A stretch of DNA of 64,000 bases from Bradyrhizobium australiense (GTDB taxonomy: Bacteria > Pseudomonadota > Alphaproteobacteria > Rhizobiales > Xanthobacteraceae), in the NCBI RefSeq assembly GCF_013114825.1, contig NZ_JAAVLX010000002.1, positions 620,001-684,000 of the forward strand, read 5' to 3'. The notes beneath the pieces are model-generated. The model saw only the letters and a list, made by a program, of their open reading frames with translations. It had not been told where the DNA came from and did no database searches. The position numbers were made by a program, and so were the translations under genes. Shown here in pieces: positions 45,575 through 52,989 of the stretch (positions within the stretch are counted from its first letter, which is position 1; each line of letters starts with the position of its first letter).

Positions 45575-46171
45575 CTAGCCCGGCGCAATAGCCGGCATGC
45601 GATCGCTCAAATGTTGAACGAGAATGACCGTCTTTGCGTCGACGATCTCCCCAGTTAAGACCATCGCAGCAGCCTGCTCCAGGGTCGTCTCGACCACCTC
45701 GACATCTTCCCCCTCCTCCTTGAGCCCGCCACCGTCGGACACTTTGTTGGCCGGCGAGTAAATGCAGGTGAAGAAAACGATCTTTTCCATGATCGCGGCG
45801 GGGCTCACATAGAGCTCGAACAACCGCTGTACTTTCGTGATCTTGTAACCGAGCTCTTCCTGCATTTCTTTCACGATACGCCGTTCGGCCTCCTCGCCGT
45901 CGAGCTTGCCGGCGCACGCCTCCACGCTGCCCTCGATGCCGTCCTGCAGGAATATCGGCAGCCGCAATTGCCGGGTGAGCAGCACGGTTTTGCGGTCGGG
46001 ATCGTAGGGGAGAATGACGGCCGAGTTGCCGTTATCGTAAATCTCACGCTGGCGCCGTTGCTGCTCGCCGTCACGCCTGCGCTGCTCATAGCTCACGCGG
46101 ATCAGCTTGCCCTTATTCTGAGCAACAGTCTCGACGTCGCATATGCGCACGGTCTCGCCGTCCAGTTTCAT
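45575..46171 (-). CDS. NUDIX hydrolase, NudK-like
   Basis: This frame encodes 198 residues. The Nudix box is GKLDGEEAERRIVKEMQEEL-G (consensus Gx5Ex7REUxEExGU with Lys for Arg at one place). The rest resembles E. coli NudK (GDP-mannose pyrophosphatase): REIYDNGNSAVILPYD and LFELYVSPAAIMEKIVFF. The ATG 46171 fits NudK; a GTG 57 bp upstream is possible. Substrate assignment to a GDP-sugar is tentative. Confidence 0.85.
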   Translation of the reverse strand: MKLDGETVRICDVETVAQNKGKLIRVSYEQRRRDGEQQRRQREIYDNGNSAVILPYDPDRKTVLLTRQLRLPIFLQDGIEGSVEACAGKLDGEEAERRIVKEMQEELGYKITKVQRLFELYVSPAAIMEKIVFFTCIYSPANKVSDGGGLKEEGEDVEVVETTLEQAAAMVLTGEIVDAKTVILVQHLSDRMPAIAPG

Positions 46172-46281
46172 GGATTTCAAACGCTGTTGATCGGACTTCG
46201 ATCCCTCTGGCCCACCTTTAGCGAGCACCAGCTAATCCGCACGAGCAACGTGTGCACACGCCATACGCGACGCATAGACGC

Positions 46282-46306
46282 GGAACGCGCTTCCATTCTC
46301 CACGTT
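46282..46306 (+). promoter_or_regulatory. Consensus EcfG promoter
   Basis: GGAAC, 16 nt, CGTT, exact, ending 22 bp before the ATG of the DUF3072 gene. Confidence 0.8.
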
Positions 46307-46328
46307 AATTGAGATCACGGAGGTTGCC

Positions 46329-46499
46329 ATGGTCCTGAATGCCCATACTGATCCGATGACGGAAGAGCAGAGGAAAGAACTCAAGCGCCTCTGCGATGCC
46401 GCTGATATTCCCGATAAATCCGGAGAATTGCTGACTCGTTCGGGCGCCCAGCAGATGATCGAGGAGCTTCGGCGGAAAGCCGCTGAGCAGCGGGCGTGA
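46329..46499 (+). CDS. DUF3072 small protein
   Basis: This frame encodes 56 residues: MTEEQRKELKRLCDAADIPD and SGAQQMIEELRRKAAEQ fit the short DUF3072 family. GGAGG lies 7 bp before the ATG and an exact stress promoter just before that. Function unknown. Confidence 0.82.
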   Translation: MVLNAHTDPMTEEQRKELKRLCDAADIPDKSGELLTRSGAQQMIEELRRKAAEQRA

Positions 46500-46540
46500 G
46501 GCGAGCGTTAAGCCTGCCGGCTGGTCAAGCCGGGACAATG

Positions 46541-46572
46541 CGAATGCCGCCATCCACGGATAACGGCATTCG
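46541..46572. terminator. Hairpin between convergent DUF3072 and secreted-protein genes
   Basis: CGAATGCCG and CGGCATTCG form a 9-bp stem with a 14-nt loop. Confidence 0.55.
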
Positions 46573-46582
46573 AGAGGGAGGA

Positions 46583-46864
46583 CTACTTGCCACCGGGCTG
46601 CGGCCCGGCATTGTTATTGGTGCCAGGTCCGACATTGCCGCTGCTGGACGGGGCGCGGCTGGATGAACCGCGGGTCTTCATTTTGCCGCTAGACATGCCC
46701 GTCGTCGTTCCCTTCTTCATGTGGGTGTTTTTGGTCATGCTCTTGGTCGCGCCGGGGCCGACGTCGCCGTGGGCTGCCCCGCCCGGAGCCGGCTGCATTT
46801 GCGCGAACGTGCTGCCAGTCGACAGCAACAAGGCGCAGGCGCAAGCCAGGATCGTTTTCTTCAT
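46583..46864 (-). CDS. Small secreted Gly/Ser-rich protein
   Basis: This frame encodes 93 residues. The signal peptide is MKKTILACACALLLSTGSTF-AQ. The mature part is Gly, Ser, Thr, Lys and Asn-rich with no hydrophobic core (SSGNVGPGTNNNAGPQPGGK), and so probably disordered. AAGGAG lies before the ATG. A near-consensus stress promoter is at 46896-46920. Confidence 0.7.
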   Translation of the reverse strand: MKKTILACACALLLSTGSTFAQMQPAPGGAAHGDVGPGATKSMTKNTHMKKGTTTGMSSGKMKTRGSSSRAPSSSGNVGPGTNNNAGPQPGGK

Positions 46865-46895
46865 GGGAAACTCCTTTGGTTGAAAGCGACTCTTC

Positions 46896-46920
46896 AACCT
46901 TCGCTGGCGCAAAGGGTTCC
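46896..46920 (-). promoter_or_regulatory. EcfG-like promoter for the 46583-46864 gene
   Basis: The minus strand reads GGAAC, 16 nt, GGTT; same -10 variant as at 663-687. Confidence 0.5.
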
Positions 46921-46941
46921 GATACGGACACGGAACTGTCA

Positions 46942-47190
46942 TCAGGCCGAGGCGAGCACCGGAGGCACGGACTGCTGCCGCCTGAATTGCTGATAGGCCG
47001 CGATGGCCTTGTTGGCGAGCATCAGCCGCCGCCGCTCGCCACGCCGCACCATCAGTTCGATCGTGTCGCTGAGGAAGCGGCCAGCCACCATCGCATCGCC
47101 CAGCTCTCCCGTACGCTCGAGATAGTCCCAGGCGATTTCAATCGAACTCTCTATCAACAGGGGCAGCGGTTCCGTCATCTTTGCGTCCAA
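46942..47190 (-). CDS. Conserved small hypothetical protein
   Basis: This frame encodes 82 residues (or 78 from MTEPLPLL). It is helical, without Cys: SSIEIAWDYLERTGELGDA and SDTIELMVRRGERRRLMLANKAI. An exact stress promoter lies upstream. No function is known to me. Confidence 0.7.
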   Translation of the reverse strand: MDAKMTEPLPLLIESSIEIAWDYLERTGELGDAMVAGRFLSDTIELMVRRGERRRLMLANKAIAAYQQFRRQQSVPPVLASA

Positions 47191-47203
47191 CCATTTTTGG
47201 GAG

Positions 47204-47228
47204 AACGCCCGGCAGCAATCTCCGTTCC
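47204..47228 (-). promoter_or_regulatory. Consensus EcfG promoter
   Basis: The minus strand reads GGAAC, 16 nt, CGTT: exact, ending 13 bp upstream of the start codon at 47190. Confidence 0.8.
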
Positions 47229-47499
47229 TAGTGTAGCCTGTCAGCGGGAGGCTGCCTTGGTTCTACTCCATCATAGCTGCTCAAACCCCTCATCTCAGGA
47301 ATGAGCGCACTTGGCTTATTCCGAAGGAGCCCGCAGAACGGGCGTCTCGAAGGTGTAGGCCACAGATGGGCCTGATGGTTCGCCCGGTGAGGCGGAGCAT
47401 CGTCCGGAGACGCGCGGAGCCTGTCCTCGGGCCGCGCTACGCGGACCGTTGGCGCTCCTCACCATGAGGGATTTGTCAAGCAGAGGTAAGCAGAAGCGC
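47229..47499. repeat. Intergenic stretch with REP-like palindromic fragments
   Basis: No gene is supported. Pieces such as GCTCCTCACCATGAGGG and CCTCGGGCCGCGCTACGCGG resemble decayed versions of the dispersed palindromic elements seen at 9074 and 20741. Confidence 0.45.
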
Positions 47500-47694
47500 T
47501 CACGGTCCCCCGGCAACAGCTCCCGCAATCACCATCGTCAGATCGTCCAGATCGATCTTGCCGTTGACGACGAGGCCATCGGAGTCCTCGATGCTCAGCG
47601 ACTGCGGATTATTCGCCGCTTGCCGTTTCAGCTCAGCAACGATCGCTTCCTTCAGTTTCTCTTCAAGCATCTGCAGCATCTCCGTCCATCCCAC
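47500..47694 (-). CDS. Small hypothetical protein
   Basis: This frame encodes 64 residues: a helical, charged first half (MLQMLEEKLKEAIVAELKRQ) and a second half with DGLVVNGKIDLDDLTMVIAGA. It follows the 51-residue gene on the same strand after 9 bp. No family was recognised. Confidence 0.55.
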   Translation of the reverse strand: MGWTEMLQMLEEKLKEAIVAELKRQAANNPQSLSIEDSDGLVVNGKIDLDDLTMVIAGAVAGGP

Positions 47695-47703
47695 AGCGCC
47701 GGA

Positions 47704-47859
47704 CTAATGCGTGTTGGTCTCATGCCATTTTTCCAAGTCGACTTTTGACGACGACCGTTGGTCCTTCTCCGGCTTCTCCTTCCAAGGCTTGTCAGTTTGC
47801 TTGTGCGATCCCCAGTCGGTCTGCTGACGCGGATCATCGGTGGGCTTTTCCTTGCTCAT
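47704..47859 (-). CDS. 51-residue hydrophilic protein
   Basis: This frame begins MSKEKPTDDPRQQTDWGSHK and ends DLEKWHETNTH. It is very polar and probably disordered. A strong GGAGGTG ribosome site precedes the ATG. A nearly matching stress promoter (GGAAC-N16-CGTC) lies about 50 bp upstream. It is too small for routine annotation but well supported by the ribosome site. Confidence 0.6.
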   Translation of the reverse strand: MSKEKPTDDPRQQTDWGSHKQTDKPWKEKPEKDQRSSSKVDLEKWHETNTH

Positions 47860-47982
47860 TTGGACACCTCCAGAATTGGAAGCGGAAAGCACGGGATTTA
47901 GTTCCGACGAATCGGTGGACTTGGGGTTCCAATGTCTAAAATCGTACAGACAGACGATGTTCCCGCCCCTTAATCTTTTTGG

Positions 47983-48177
47983 ATGGACAAAAGGAAGGCC
48001 GAAGATCGGCCCCAGCGGGACTTGCATATGGAAGCGCTGGCGGCGCTGGAGCAAGCGCGGGCCATGCCTCATGGTCCTGCACGAAGCGAAGCTTTGAAGC
48101 GCGCAGGTCTTCTTCAGAAGGCTGCCGACACGCAAGGCCTGACTTTCGCCAAACGTGGGCGCCCCCCGAAAACCTGA
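47983..48177 (+). CDS. Small hypothetical protein ending KRGRPPKT
   Basis: This frame encodes 64 residues. The helical stretch MEALAALEQARAMPHGPAR and an AT-hook-like end (AKRGRPPKT) suggest nucleic-acid contact, which is inference. There is no clear ribosome site before the ATG. Confidence 0.5.
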   Translation: MDKRKAEDRPQRDLHMEALAALEQARAMPHGPARSEALKRAGLLQKAADTQGLTFAKRGRPPKT

Positions 48178-48253
48178 GCAATCCTTCACGATAGCCTAGC
48201 CCGGAGCCCCGCACAGCGTGGGCGCGTGACGCCCTACCAATGGCAACGCGAAC

Positions 48254-48279
48254 GGAACCCGGCAGCGGGTCTCCACGTT
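48254..48279 (+). promoter_or_regulatory. Consensus EcfG promoter
   Basis: GGAAC, 17 nt, CGTT: exact elements with the longer allowed spacer, 28 bp before the ATG at 48308. Confidence 0.7.
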
Positions 48280-48307
48280 GGCCTCGCGAGGCAGCAAGGA
48301 GGGTTCG

Positions 48308-48535
48308 ATGGGATTGGCCGAGTACATGATTGTTTCCGAACCGGACGGCTGGACGGTCCTCCACGACGGAAACGCGCCGCACCGATATGATACGAAGGAG
48401 GCGGCCTTCGAAGCAGCCGTCGCTGCCGCGTCGCTGGCACTCCGGCAAGGGCACGAGATTCATGTCAGCGTTCCCGGCCGCGACGCCGGCAACAAGACCG
48501 CCCTCGGCGCCCAAGATCCCCAAAGTGTGCCGTGA
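48308..48535 (+). CDS. Small hypothetical protein, stress-promoter controlled
   Basis: This frame encodes 75 residues: YMIVSEPDGWTVLHDGNAPH, then YDTKEAAFEAAVAAASLALR, resembling DUF2188-like folds (a beta hairpin followed by a helix). AAGGAGGG precedes the ATG. The start 30 bp upstream lacks a ribosome site. Confidence 0.68.
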   Translation: MGLAEYMIVSEPDGWTVLHDGNAPHRYDTKEAAFEAAVAAASLALRQGHEIHVSVPGRDAGNKTALGAQDPQSVP

Positions 48536-48669
48536 TGTGGTAGATCGTAGCGCGGATGAGCGACCGACATTCGGGATAGGTGCCCGAGAAAAACCGGATG
48601 TGGTTTCCGCTCATCCGGGCTCACCGGATTCTTTCTATTCGGTCCGTTGGAGAGAATCGATTTCCCGCC

Positions 48670-48819
48670 TCAGCCCTGGTTCTCTCGATACCGCTGCCGA
48701 ACGATTTCATCGCCGGCCTGCGCCGCGGCCCTGTTGCGATAATGATTGCTCAGCGTCCCATAGATCAGTGCGGTAAGAAGCACGAATGCGCAGATGAAAT
48801 ACGCGGCTTCGAGTCCCAT
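48670..48819 (-). CDS. 49-residue single-pass membrane protein
   Basis: The frame begins MGLEAAYFICAFVLLTALIY, one membrane helix, then a charged tail YRNRAAAQAGDEIVRQRYRE. GGGAG lies before the ATG. It lies 15 bp after the cupin gene on the same strand and is probably co-transcribed. Confidence 0.62.
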   Translation of the reverse strand: MGLEAAYFICAFVLLTALIYGTLSNHYRNRAAAQAGDEIVRQRYRENQG

Positions 48820-48834
48820 TACATTCTCCCAAAT

Positions 48835-49188
48835 TCAGTTTGAGCGCGTATTTACTTCGTCGCGGCCATGCACTTGCGCCGGCGGTGCGGTTGCTTCCAC
48901 GGCCGTGAATGGCTCGAGAATGCGATAGCTGTGTTTGGCATGCGCAGGCACCAGCCAGGAGTCGCCCGGCTCCAGCTTTATCGTCTGGCCCTCGATGAGA
49001 AGTTCGGCGCGTCCCTTCACGACATAGCCCACGGTTTCGTAATCTCTCGGTTCGGATACGTCGGTTTGCGGCTGTTCGTTTTCCCATAAGCGCATCGAGA
49101 GGCGTTTTCCGGAAACGAGATAGGTTTGACCCATCGTTCCCTTGGGTGCGGTTTTGCTGGATACCTTCTTGACGGTGCTGTCGCTCAT
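48835..49188 (-). CDS. Cupin-domain protein
   Basis: This frame encodes 117 residues with a small beta-barrel: YVVKGRAELLIEGQTIKLEPGDSWLVPAHAKHSY holds the second cupin motif (His in PAHAKHSY). Few metal ligands are seen in motif 1, so it may bind ligand rather than act as an enzyme. The start MSDSTVKK is at 49188. Function unknown. Confidence 0.8.
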   Translation of the reverse strand: MSDSTVKKVSSKTAPKGTMGQTYLVSGKRLSMRLWENEQPQTDVSEPRDYETVGYVVKGRAELLIEGQTIKLEPGDSWLVPAHAKHSYRILEPFTAVEATAPPAQVHGRDEVNTRSN

Positions 49189-49284
49189 CTGCCGCTCCAT
49201 CTCGCTTCATCTGGAGTCAATGGGGCGTGGCACCGCCGGTTCCACTTAGTGCTTCAATTTAACGGCGCCTTTATGGACGCAGGA

Positions 49285-49309
49285 GGAACCTGATTCTCCG
49301 GTCCGCGTT
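49285..49309 (+). promoter_or_regulatory. Consensus EcfG promoter
   Basis: GGAAC, 16 nt, CGTT: exact. The -10 ends only 6 bp before the ATG at 49316, so the transcript would be leaderless or nearly so. Confidence 0.75.
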
Positions 49310-49315
49310 TTTCGA

Positions 49316-49576
49316 ATGAGCGGATCGATGGACGTCGGGGAGGATTTTGTGGACGACTTCAGAGACATTCAGCACGGCGTCAACGATCCCGTTGATGGCC
49401 TCGACGTGAAGCGAAGGTTCAAAGAGAACCAGACGCCGCACGAACGCGCCCAATCCGCGGCGGACGTTCGCTCCAGCGCCGTTGCCGCTCCGGACGAAGA
49501 GTTCCTGCCCGAAGCCCTGAGGCGGCGGCCAACGGGTCCGCTCAACCCGCGGACCGGTCGCCGCCCTTGTCCGTAG
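49316..49576 (+). CDS. Small acidic hypothetical protein, possibly leaderless
   Basis: This frame encodes 86 residues: MSGSMDVGEDFVDDFRDIQH, then PVDGLDVKRRFKENQTPHER. Codon use is normal for the region. An exact stress promoter immediately upstream favours this strand over the longer opposite frame. A second ATG at 49328 has a similar lack of ribosome site. Confidence 0.55.
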   Translation: MSGSMDVGEDFVDDFRDIQHGVNDPVDGLDVKRRFKENQTPHERAQSAADVRSSAVAAPDEEFLPEALRRRPTGPLNPRTGRRPCP

Positions 49577-49772
49577 GCAGATTCCCTTCCATATGCGTAA
49601 TTCGCCGATGGAAACGTTTAGCAAATGCGGACGCGCGTCATGACGCACGAGGGCCGGCGCCGATCGGCAAAAACAAGATCGTGATAGGTGACCCAGGCCA
49701 CATTCGCGCGTGACCGTTGGCCGTAATGCGGTGGTGCAAGTCACACTGCATATCGAGCCAACGGAGTTTTCC

Positions 49773-49985
49773 ATGAAGCGTCTGTTGATTTCCGGATTCG
49801 TGGCAGTCGCTCTGCTCGCTGTCGCAACCAGTTTGCATTCCTACTCGATTTCCGGTGACCGTTCTGCCGCAACCACCGGCGTGGCACCGTTGAAGAAGAC
49901 GTCGACCGCCGCTGGCGTCAACAAACTTCCAATCGAGGAATTTGAGGATATGTCGCTGGTCTTTTCAGCACCCCCGAAGCCCTGA
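49773..49985 (+). CDS. Small secreted protein
   Basis: This frame encodes 70 residues. MKRLLISGFVAVALLAVATS is a signal peptide or membrane anchor; a short polar tail follows. The start at 49773 is preferred to one 63 bp upstream. Function unknown. Confidence 0.6.
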   Translation: MKRLLISGFVAVALLAVATSLHSYSISGDRSAATTGVAPLKKTSTAAGVNKLPIEEFEDMSLVFSAPPKP

Positions 49986-50013
49986 CAAACCGGAGTCGCC
50001 GAGTCGATCAGTC

Positions 50014-51348
50014 CTATCGCTTGGTCGCCCGCTCGAGGAATTGGACCAGCGCGGCGCGGTCTTGCTCCGAGCCGATGCGCTGCTCTGGCATCTTGGTGCC
50101 GGGCGTGTAGACCTGCGGCCCGACTTCGAACAGTTTGGAAACCGTCTCCGGCGTCCAGACGATGTCGAGGCGCTTGAGTGCTTCGGAAAATTTGTAGCCG
50201 GGCGCGGTTGCAATCCGTCGGCCGAAGATGCCGGCAAGCGTCGGCCCTGCGCGGTTGGCCTGATCGGCACCAAGCGTATGGCAGGCGACGCAGGCACGAA
50301 AGACCTCCGCGCCGCGATCGCCGGCATAGGCGGCGAGCGGATCTCCTGCCGTTTCCACAAGAAGCGGATCGACCAGCTCGCCCGTCGCGGCGTTCCAGCG
50401 TCGGATGATGTTATCAGCGCCGCCCGTGAGCAGCGTGCGGCTGTCCGGCAAGAACGCCACCGACCAGACCGGAAGGCCCGGGCCGACCAGCGTGCGCGCG
50501 AGCGTGCGCGTCTTGCGATCGATCACCGCCACCGCGCCGCCGATGCCCGCGGCAGCAACCATCGACCCGTCCGGCGAAATCGCAATCGAGATCACCGGTC
50601 TTGGTCCTGCCGCAACCTCGCCGGCGCGCGCGCCGCCAACGGTCAGGAAATAAACCTTGCCGTCGGCGCCGCCGACCGCGATTTCGCCATCACTGCCTGC
50701 GGCCACGGCGTTGAGCGGTGTCGGCATCGGAACGACGGTCGGGGTTTGCGCTCCCGACAGCGGCCAGATGCGAGCGCTGAGATCGTAGCTGACGCTGACC
50801 AAAGCGCGGCCGTCGGCGGTGAACGCCACGCCGTTGACGTTCTGCGTATGCTCATCGAGCACGCGCGGCGTGCCGCCTGCGAGCGGCCAAAGCCGCACCG
50901 TGTGATCCCACGAGGCCGATGCGAGCGTTGCACCATCAGGCGATACGGTGAGCGCCACGATCGGCGCGGTGTGGCCTTCGAGCACCGCGTCGGGCTCTGC
51001 CTTGCCAAAGGTCCAGATGGCGATGCGACCGTCGGCGCCGGCGGTCGCCGCGCGTCCCTCGCCGAGCAGCGCGACGGCGTTGACTGCGTCGGAATGGAAG
51101 CGAAGCACCTGCTCGGCCGCATTGCGCGTCAGCGACCAGCGGATCGCGGTCGAATCGAAGCTGCTGGAGATCGCGCTTTGCCCGTCGGCCGATATCGCCA
51201 GCGCGCGCACCGGCCCGCCATGCCCGCGCAGTTGGGCGACGGCAGCCATTGCGCCGATCGGCAGCGCGATCAACACGGCCGCGAGGGTCAGAAGCGCCGA
51301 TCGGCCTCTGTCTCGACATGGAGCTTTCGCCGAATCCCTCGATGCCAT
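50014..51348 (-). CDS. WD40-repeat protein fused to cytochrome c
   Basis: This frame encodes 444 residues. A hydrophobic N-terminus (SALLTLAAVLIALPIGAMAA) is followed by about seven WD40 blades (for example TLASASWDHTVRLW, TLLTGGADNIIRRW) and a C-terminal class I cytochrome c: CVACH at 353 and axial Met at about 420 in TKMPEQR. The fusion suggests a periplasmic electron carrier with a protein-docking propeller. It closes the formate dehydrogenase operon, so it may accept electrons from FdoGHI; that is inference. It lies 7 bp after DUF971. Confidence 0.87.
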   Translation of the reverse strand: MASRDSAKAPCRDRGRSALLTLAAVLIALPIGAMAAVAQLRGHGGPVRALAISADGQSAISSSFDSTAIRWSLTRNAAEQVLRFHSDAVNAVALLGEGRAATAGADGRIAIWTFGKAEPDAVLEGHTAPIVALTVSPDGATLASASWDHTVRLWPLAGGTPRVLDEHTQNVNGVAFTADGRALVSVSYDLSARIWPLSGAQTPTVVPMPTPLNAVAAGSDGEIAVGGADGKVYFLTVGGARAGEVAAGPRPVISIAISPDGSMVAAAGIGGAVAVIDRKTRTLARTLVGPGLPVWSVAFLPDSRTLLTGGADNIIRRWNAATGELVDPLLVETAGDPLAAYAGDRGAEVFRACVACHTLGADQANRAGPTLAGIFGRRIATAPGYKFSEALKRLDIVWTPETVSKLFEVGPQVYTPGTKMPEQRIGSEQDRAALVQFLERATKR

Positions 51349-51355
51349 TCGGCCC

Positions 51356-51742
51356 TCAGCGCACGCCCGGCCTGTCGCGGTCGAGCCCCTTGGCCTGCAA
51401 GTCGTCGAGGTAATCCTGAAAGCGCCGTTCGGCATTCTCACCGAGATCGCGCAGAAACGTCCAGGAGTAGATGCCGGTCGCGTGCATGTCGTCGAACCCT
51501 ATCCTGACGGCATAATTGCCGACAGAATCGACCGAAAGAATGGTGATGTTGCGTTTGCCGCCCACGGTCTTGCGCTCGGCTTCGGAATGCCCCTGCACTT
51601 CGGCGGACGGGCTGGTGACCCGGAGCAATTCGGCGGAGAGCTCGAATGTGCGGCCATCGTCAAAGGCAACCCGCAAAGTGCGGCGATCCTTCGGCAGGCG
51701 GATTTCGACCGGCCACGCCACAGATATAGCCGGTGCGCTCAC
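51356..51742 (-). CDS. DUF971 protein
   Basis: This frame encodes 128 residues of the DUF971 family (gamma-butyrobetaine hydroxylase N-terminal-like): WPVEIRLPKDRRTLRVAFDDG, SVGNYAVRIGFDDMHATGIY and SWTFLRDLGENAERRFQDYL. In plant HCF101, DUF971 is fused to an Mrp ATPase that assembles [4Fe-4S] clusters. Here Mrp is separate at 63529. A role in Fe-S insertion into the dehydrogenase is inferred. Confidence 0.88.
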   Translation of the reverse strand: MSAPAISVAWPVEIRLPKDRRTLRVAFDDGRTFELSAELLRVTSPSAEVQGHSEAERKTVGGKRNITILSVDSVGNYAVRIGFDDMHATGIYSWTFLRDLGENAERRFQDYLDDLQAKGLDRDRPGVR

Positions 51743-51760
51743 GCGGCGCTCCAGCCCCGA

Positions 51761-51916
51761 TTAACCCGGACCGACAAGGTTGTGGCCAGGATTGCCCACC
51801 CTGGCGCTGCCGGTCGCGAAGGCCTCATAGCTCGGCCGCTGAACGGAATTCAGCACGATCGACATTCCGGCCGCGACAATCGCCGCGAACACCAGGGCCG
51901 CAACAAAGACTTTCAT
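51761..51916 (-). CDS. 51-residue membrane peptide in the formate dehydrogenase operon
   Basis: The frame starts MKVFVAALVFAAIVAAGMSI, one membrane helix, and ends GSARVGNPGHNLVGPG, probably periplasmic. GAGGGAG lies before the ATG. It is placed 30 bp after fdoI and 18 bp before DUF971. It may be a small subunit or assembly factor of the complex. No homologue known to me. Confidence 0.7.
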   Translation of the reverse strand: MKVFVAALVFAAIVAAGMSIVLNSVQRPSYEAFATGSARVGNPGHNLVGPG

Positions 51917-51946
51917 GGCACTCCCTCGAATCTTGACCCGGCCGGC

Positions 51947-52945
51947 TCATTCGGCCGCCGCGGTCCTTGGCGCGCTGCCCGAGGCTGCGCGAGCCTGCTC
52001 TTCTTCGACCCAGAGCGAGTGATGCTCCTTGGCCCAATTGACATCGACCGTGCCGCTGCCCATCGCCTCGAAGGCCCCTTCCATGCCGATGGTGCCGATG
52101 TAGATGTGCGCCAGCATCGCCGCCACGAACAGCACCGCCACGATCGAGTGAACGACCTGCGCCCACTGCATGCCCTCGATCCCGGACAGGTAGAACGGAA
52201 ACATCAGCAGATAGCCGCTTACCGCAACCGCAGTGCCGCCGATGATGACGATCCAGTAAATCGCCTTCTGCCCAGCATTAAACCGATAGGCCGGTGGATG
52301 ATCGTGGCCGATGATGCCGCCGCCTCGCTTCAGCCAATCGATGTCCACCTTGTTCGGGATGTTACCGGCAATCCAGATCAGGAAGATCACGACCACCCCG
52401 ATGGTGAACGGAAAGCTCAGATAAATGTGCGCATATTTCGCCCATTGCGACCACTCGGAAAACGCTTCGAAGCCAATGAGTGGCAGGAGCAGCGGACGAC
52501 CAAACGTGATGTTCAGTCCCGAGATCGCCAGAACGATGAAACAAGCCGCGGTCACCCAGTGCACGAAGCGCTCAAATGCCGTGAAGCGCACGATGGTACG
52601 CCCCGAGCGACCGCTCTCGAGCCGGACCATGCCGCGGCTGAGGTAGAAGATCACGAGCACGGCCAGCATCCCCAGGATGGCGATGCCGCCGATCCACCGC
52701 AGCGTCACATTACGGAATTCCCGCCAATCGCGGCCGGCGGGTTGTACGAGCACGCCGGAGCGCTGGTCGGGAATGCTGACGCGGCCCTGGATCCGGTTCA
52801 GCTCCTGCAGGAGCTGCTGCTCCTTGACCGAACTCGCGGTCGGATTCACCTGCTGGGCAACTGATGGCGCCGGTAACGCGATGACCAGCAGAAGAAAGGC
52901 CCACGCACCGATCGTGAGGCGGATCAATCTTGCAAACGACGCCAT
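51947..52945 (-). CDS. fdoI: Formate dehydrogenase gamma subunit, cytochrome b556
   Basis: This frame encodes 332 residues. After a signal peptide and a periplasmic stretch (residues about 30-90) comes a four-helix cytochrome b: FERFVHWVTAACFIVLAISG holds a heme His, and WAKYAHIYLSFPF, IYWIVIIGGTAVAVSGYLL and QVVHSIVAVLFVAAMLAHIY the others. It passes electrons from FdoH to quinone. The start MASFARLIRL at 52945 has GGGGAGAGGG upstream; the long open frame above is a read-through of fdoH in another frame. Confidence 0.92.
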   Translation of the reverse strand: MASFARLIRLTIGAWAFLLLVIALPAPSVAQQVNPTASSVKEQQLLQELNRIQGRVSIPDQRSGVLVQPAGRDWREFRNVTLRWIGGIAILGMLAVLVIFYLSRGMVRLESGRSGRTIVRFTAFERFVHWVTAACFIVLAISGLNITFGRPLLLPLIGFEAFSEWSQWAKYAHIYLSFPFTIGVVVIFLIWIAGNIPNKVDIDWLKRGGGIIGHDHPPAYRFNAGQKAIYWIVIIGGTAVAVSGYLLMFPFYLSGIEGMQWAQVVHSIVAVLFVAAMLAHIYIGTIGMEGAFEAMGSGTVDVNWAKEHHSLWVEEEQARAASGSAPRTAAAE

Positions 52946-52989
52946 AGTCCCTCTCCCCGGTATCTGCGCGATCGCAGCCGATGCTGTCC

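Noticed and set aside
44607..45917. 436-codon minus-strand frame
   Set aside because: It runs opposite the SDR and part of the NUDIX gene and has no recognisable domain.
49271..49774. 167-codon minus-strand frame
   Set aside because: The opposite 86-codon frame has an exact stress promoter and better codon use; this one is Arg/Ser-rich noise.
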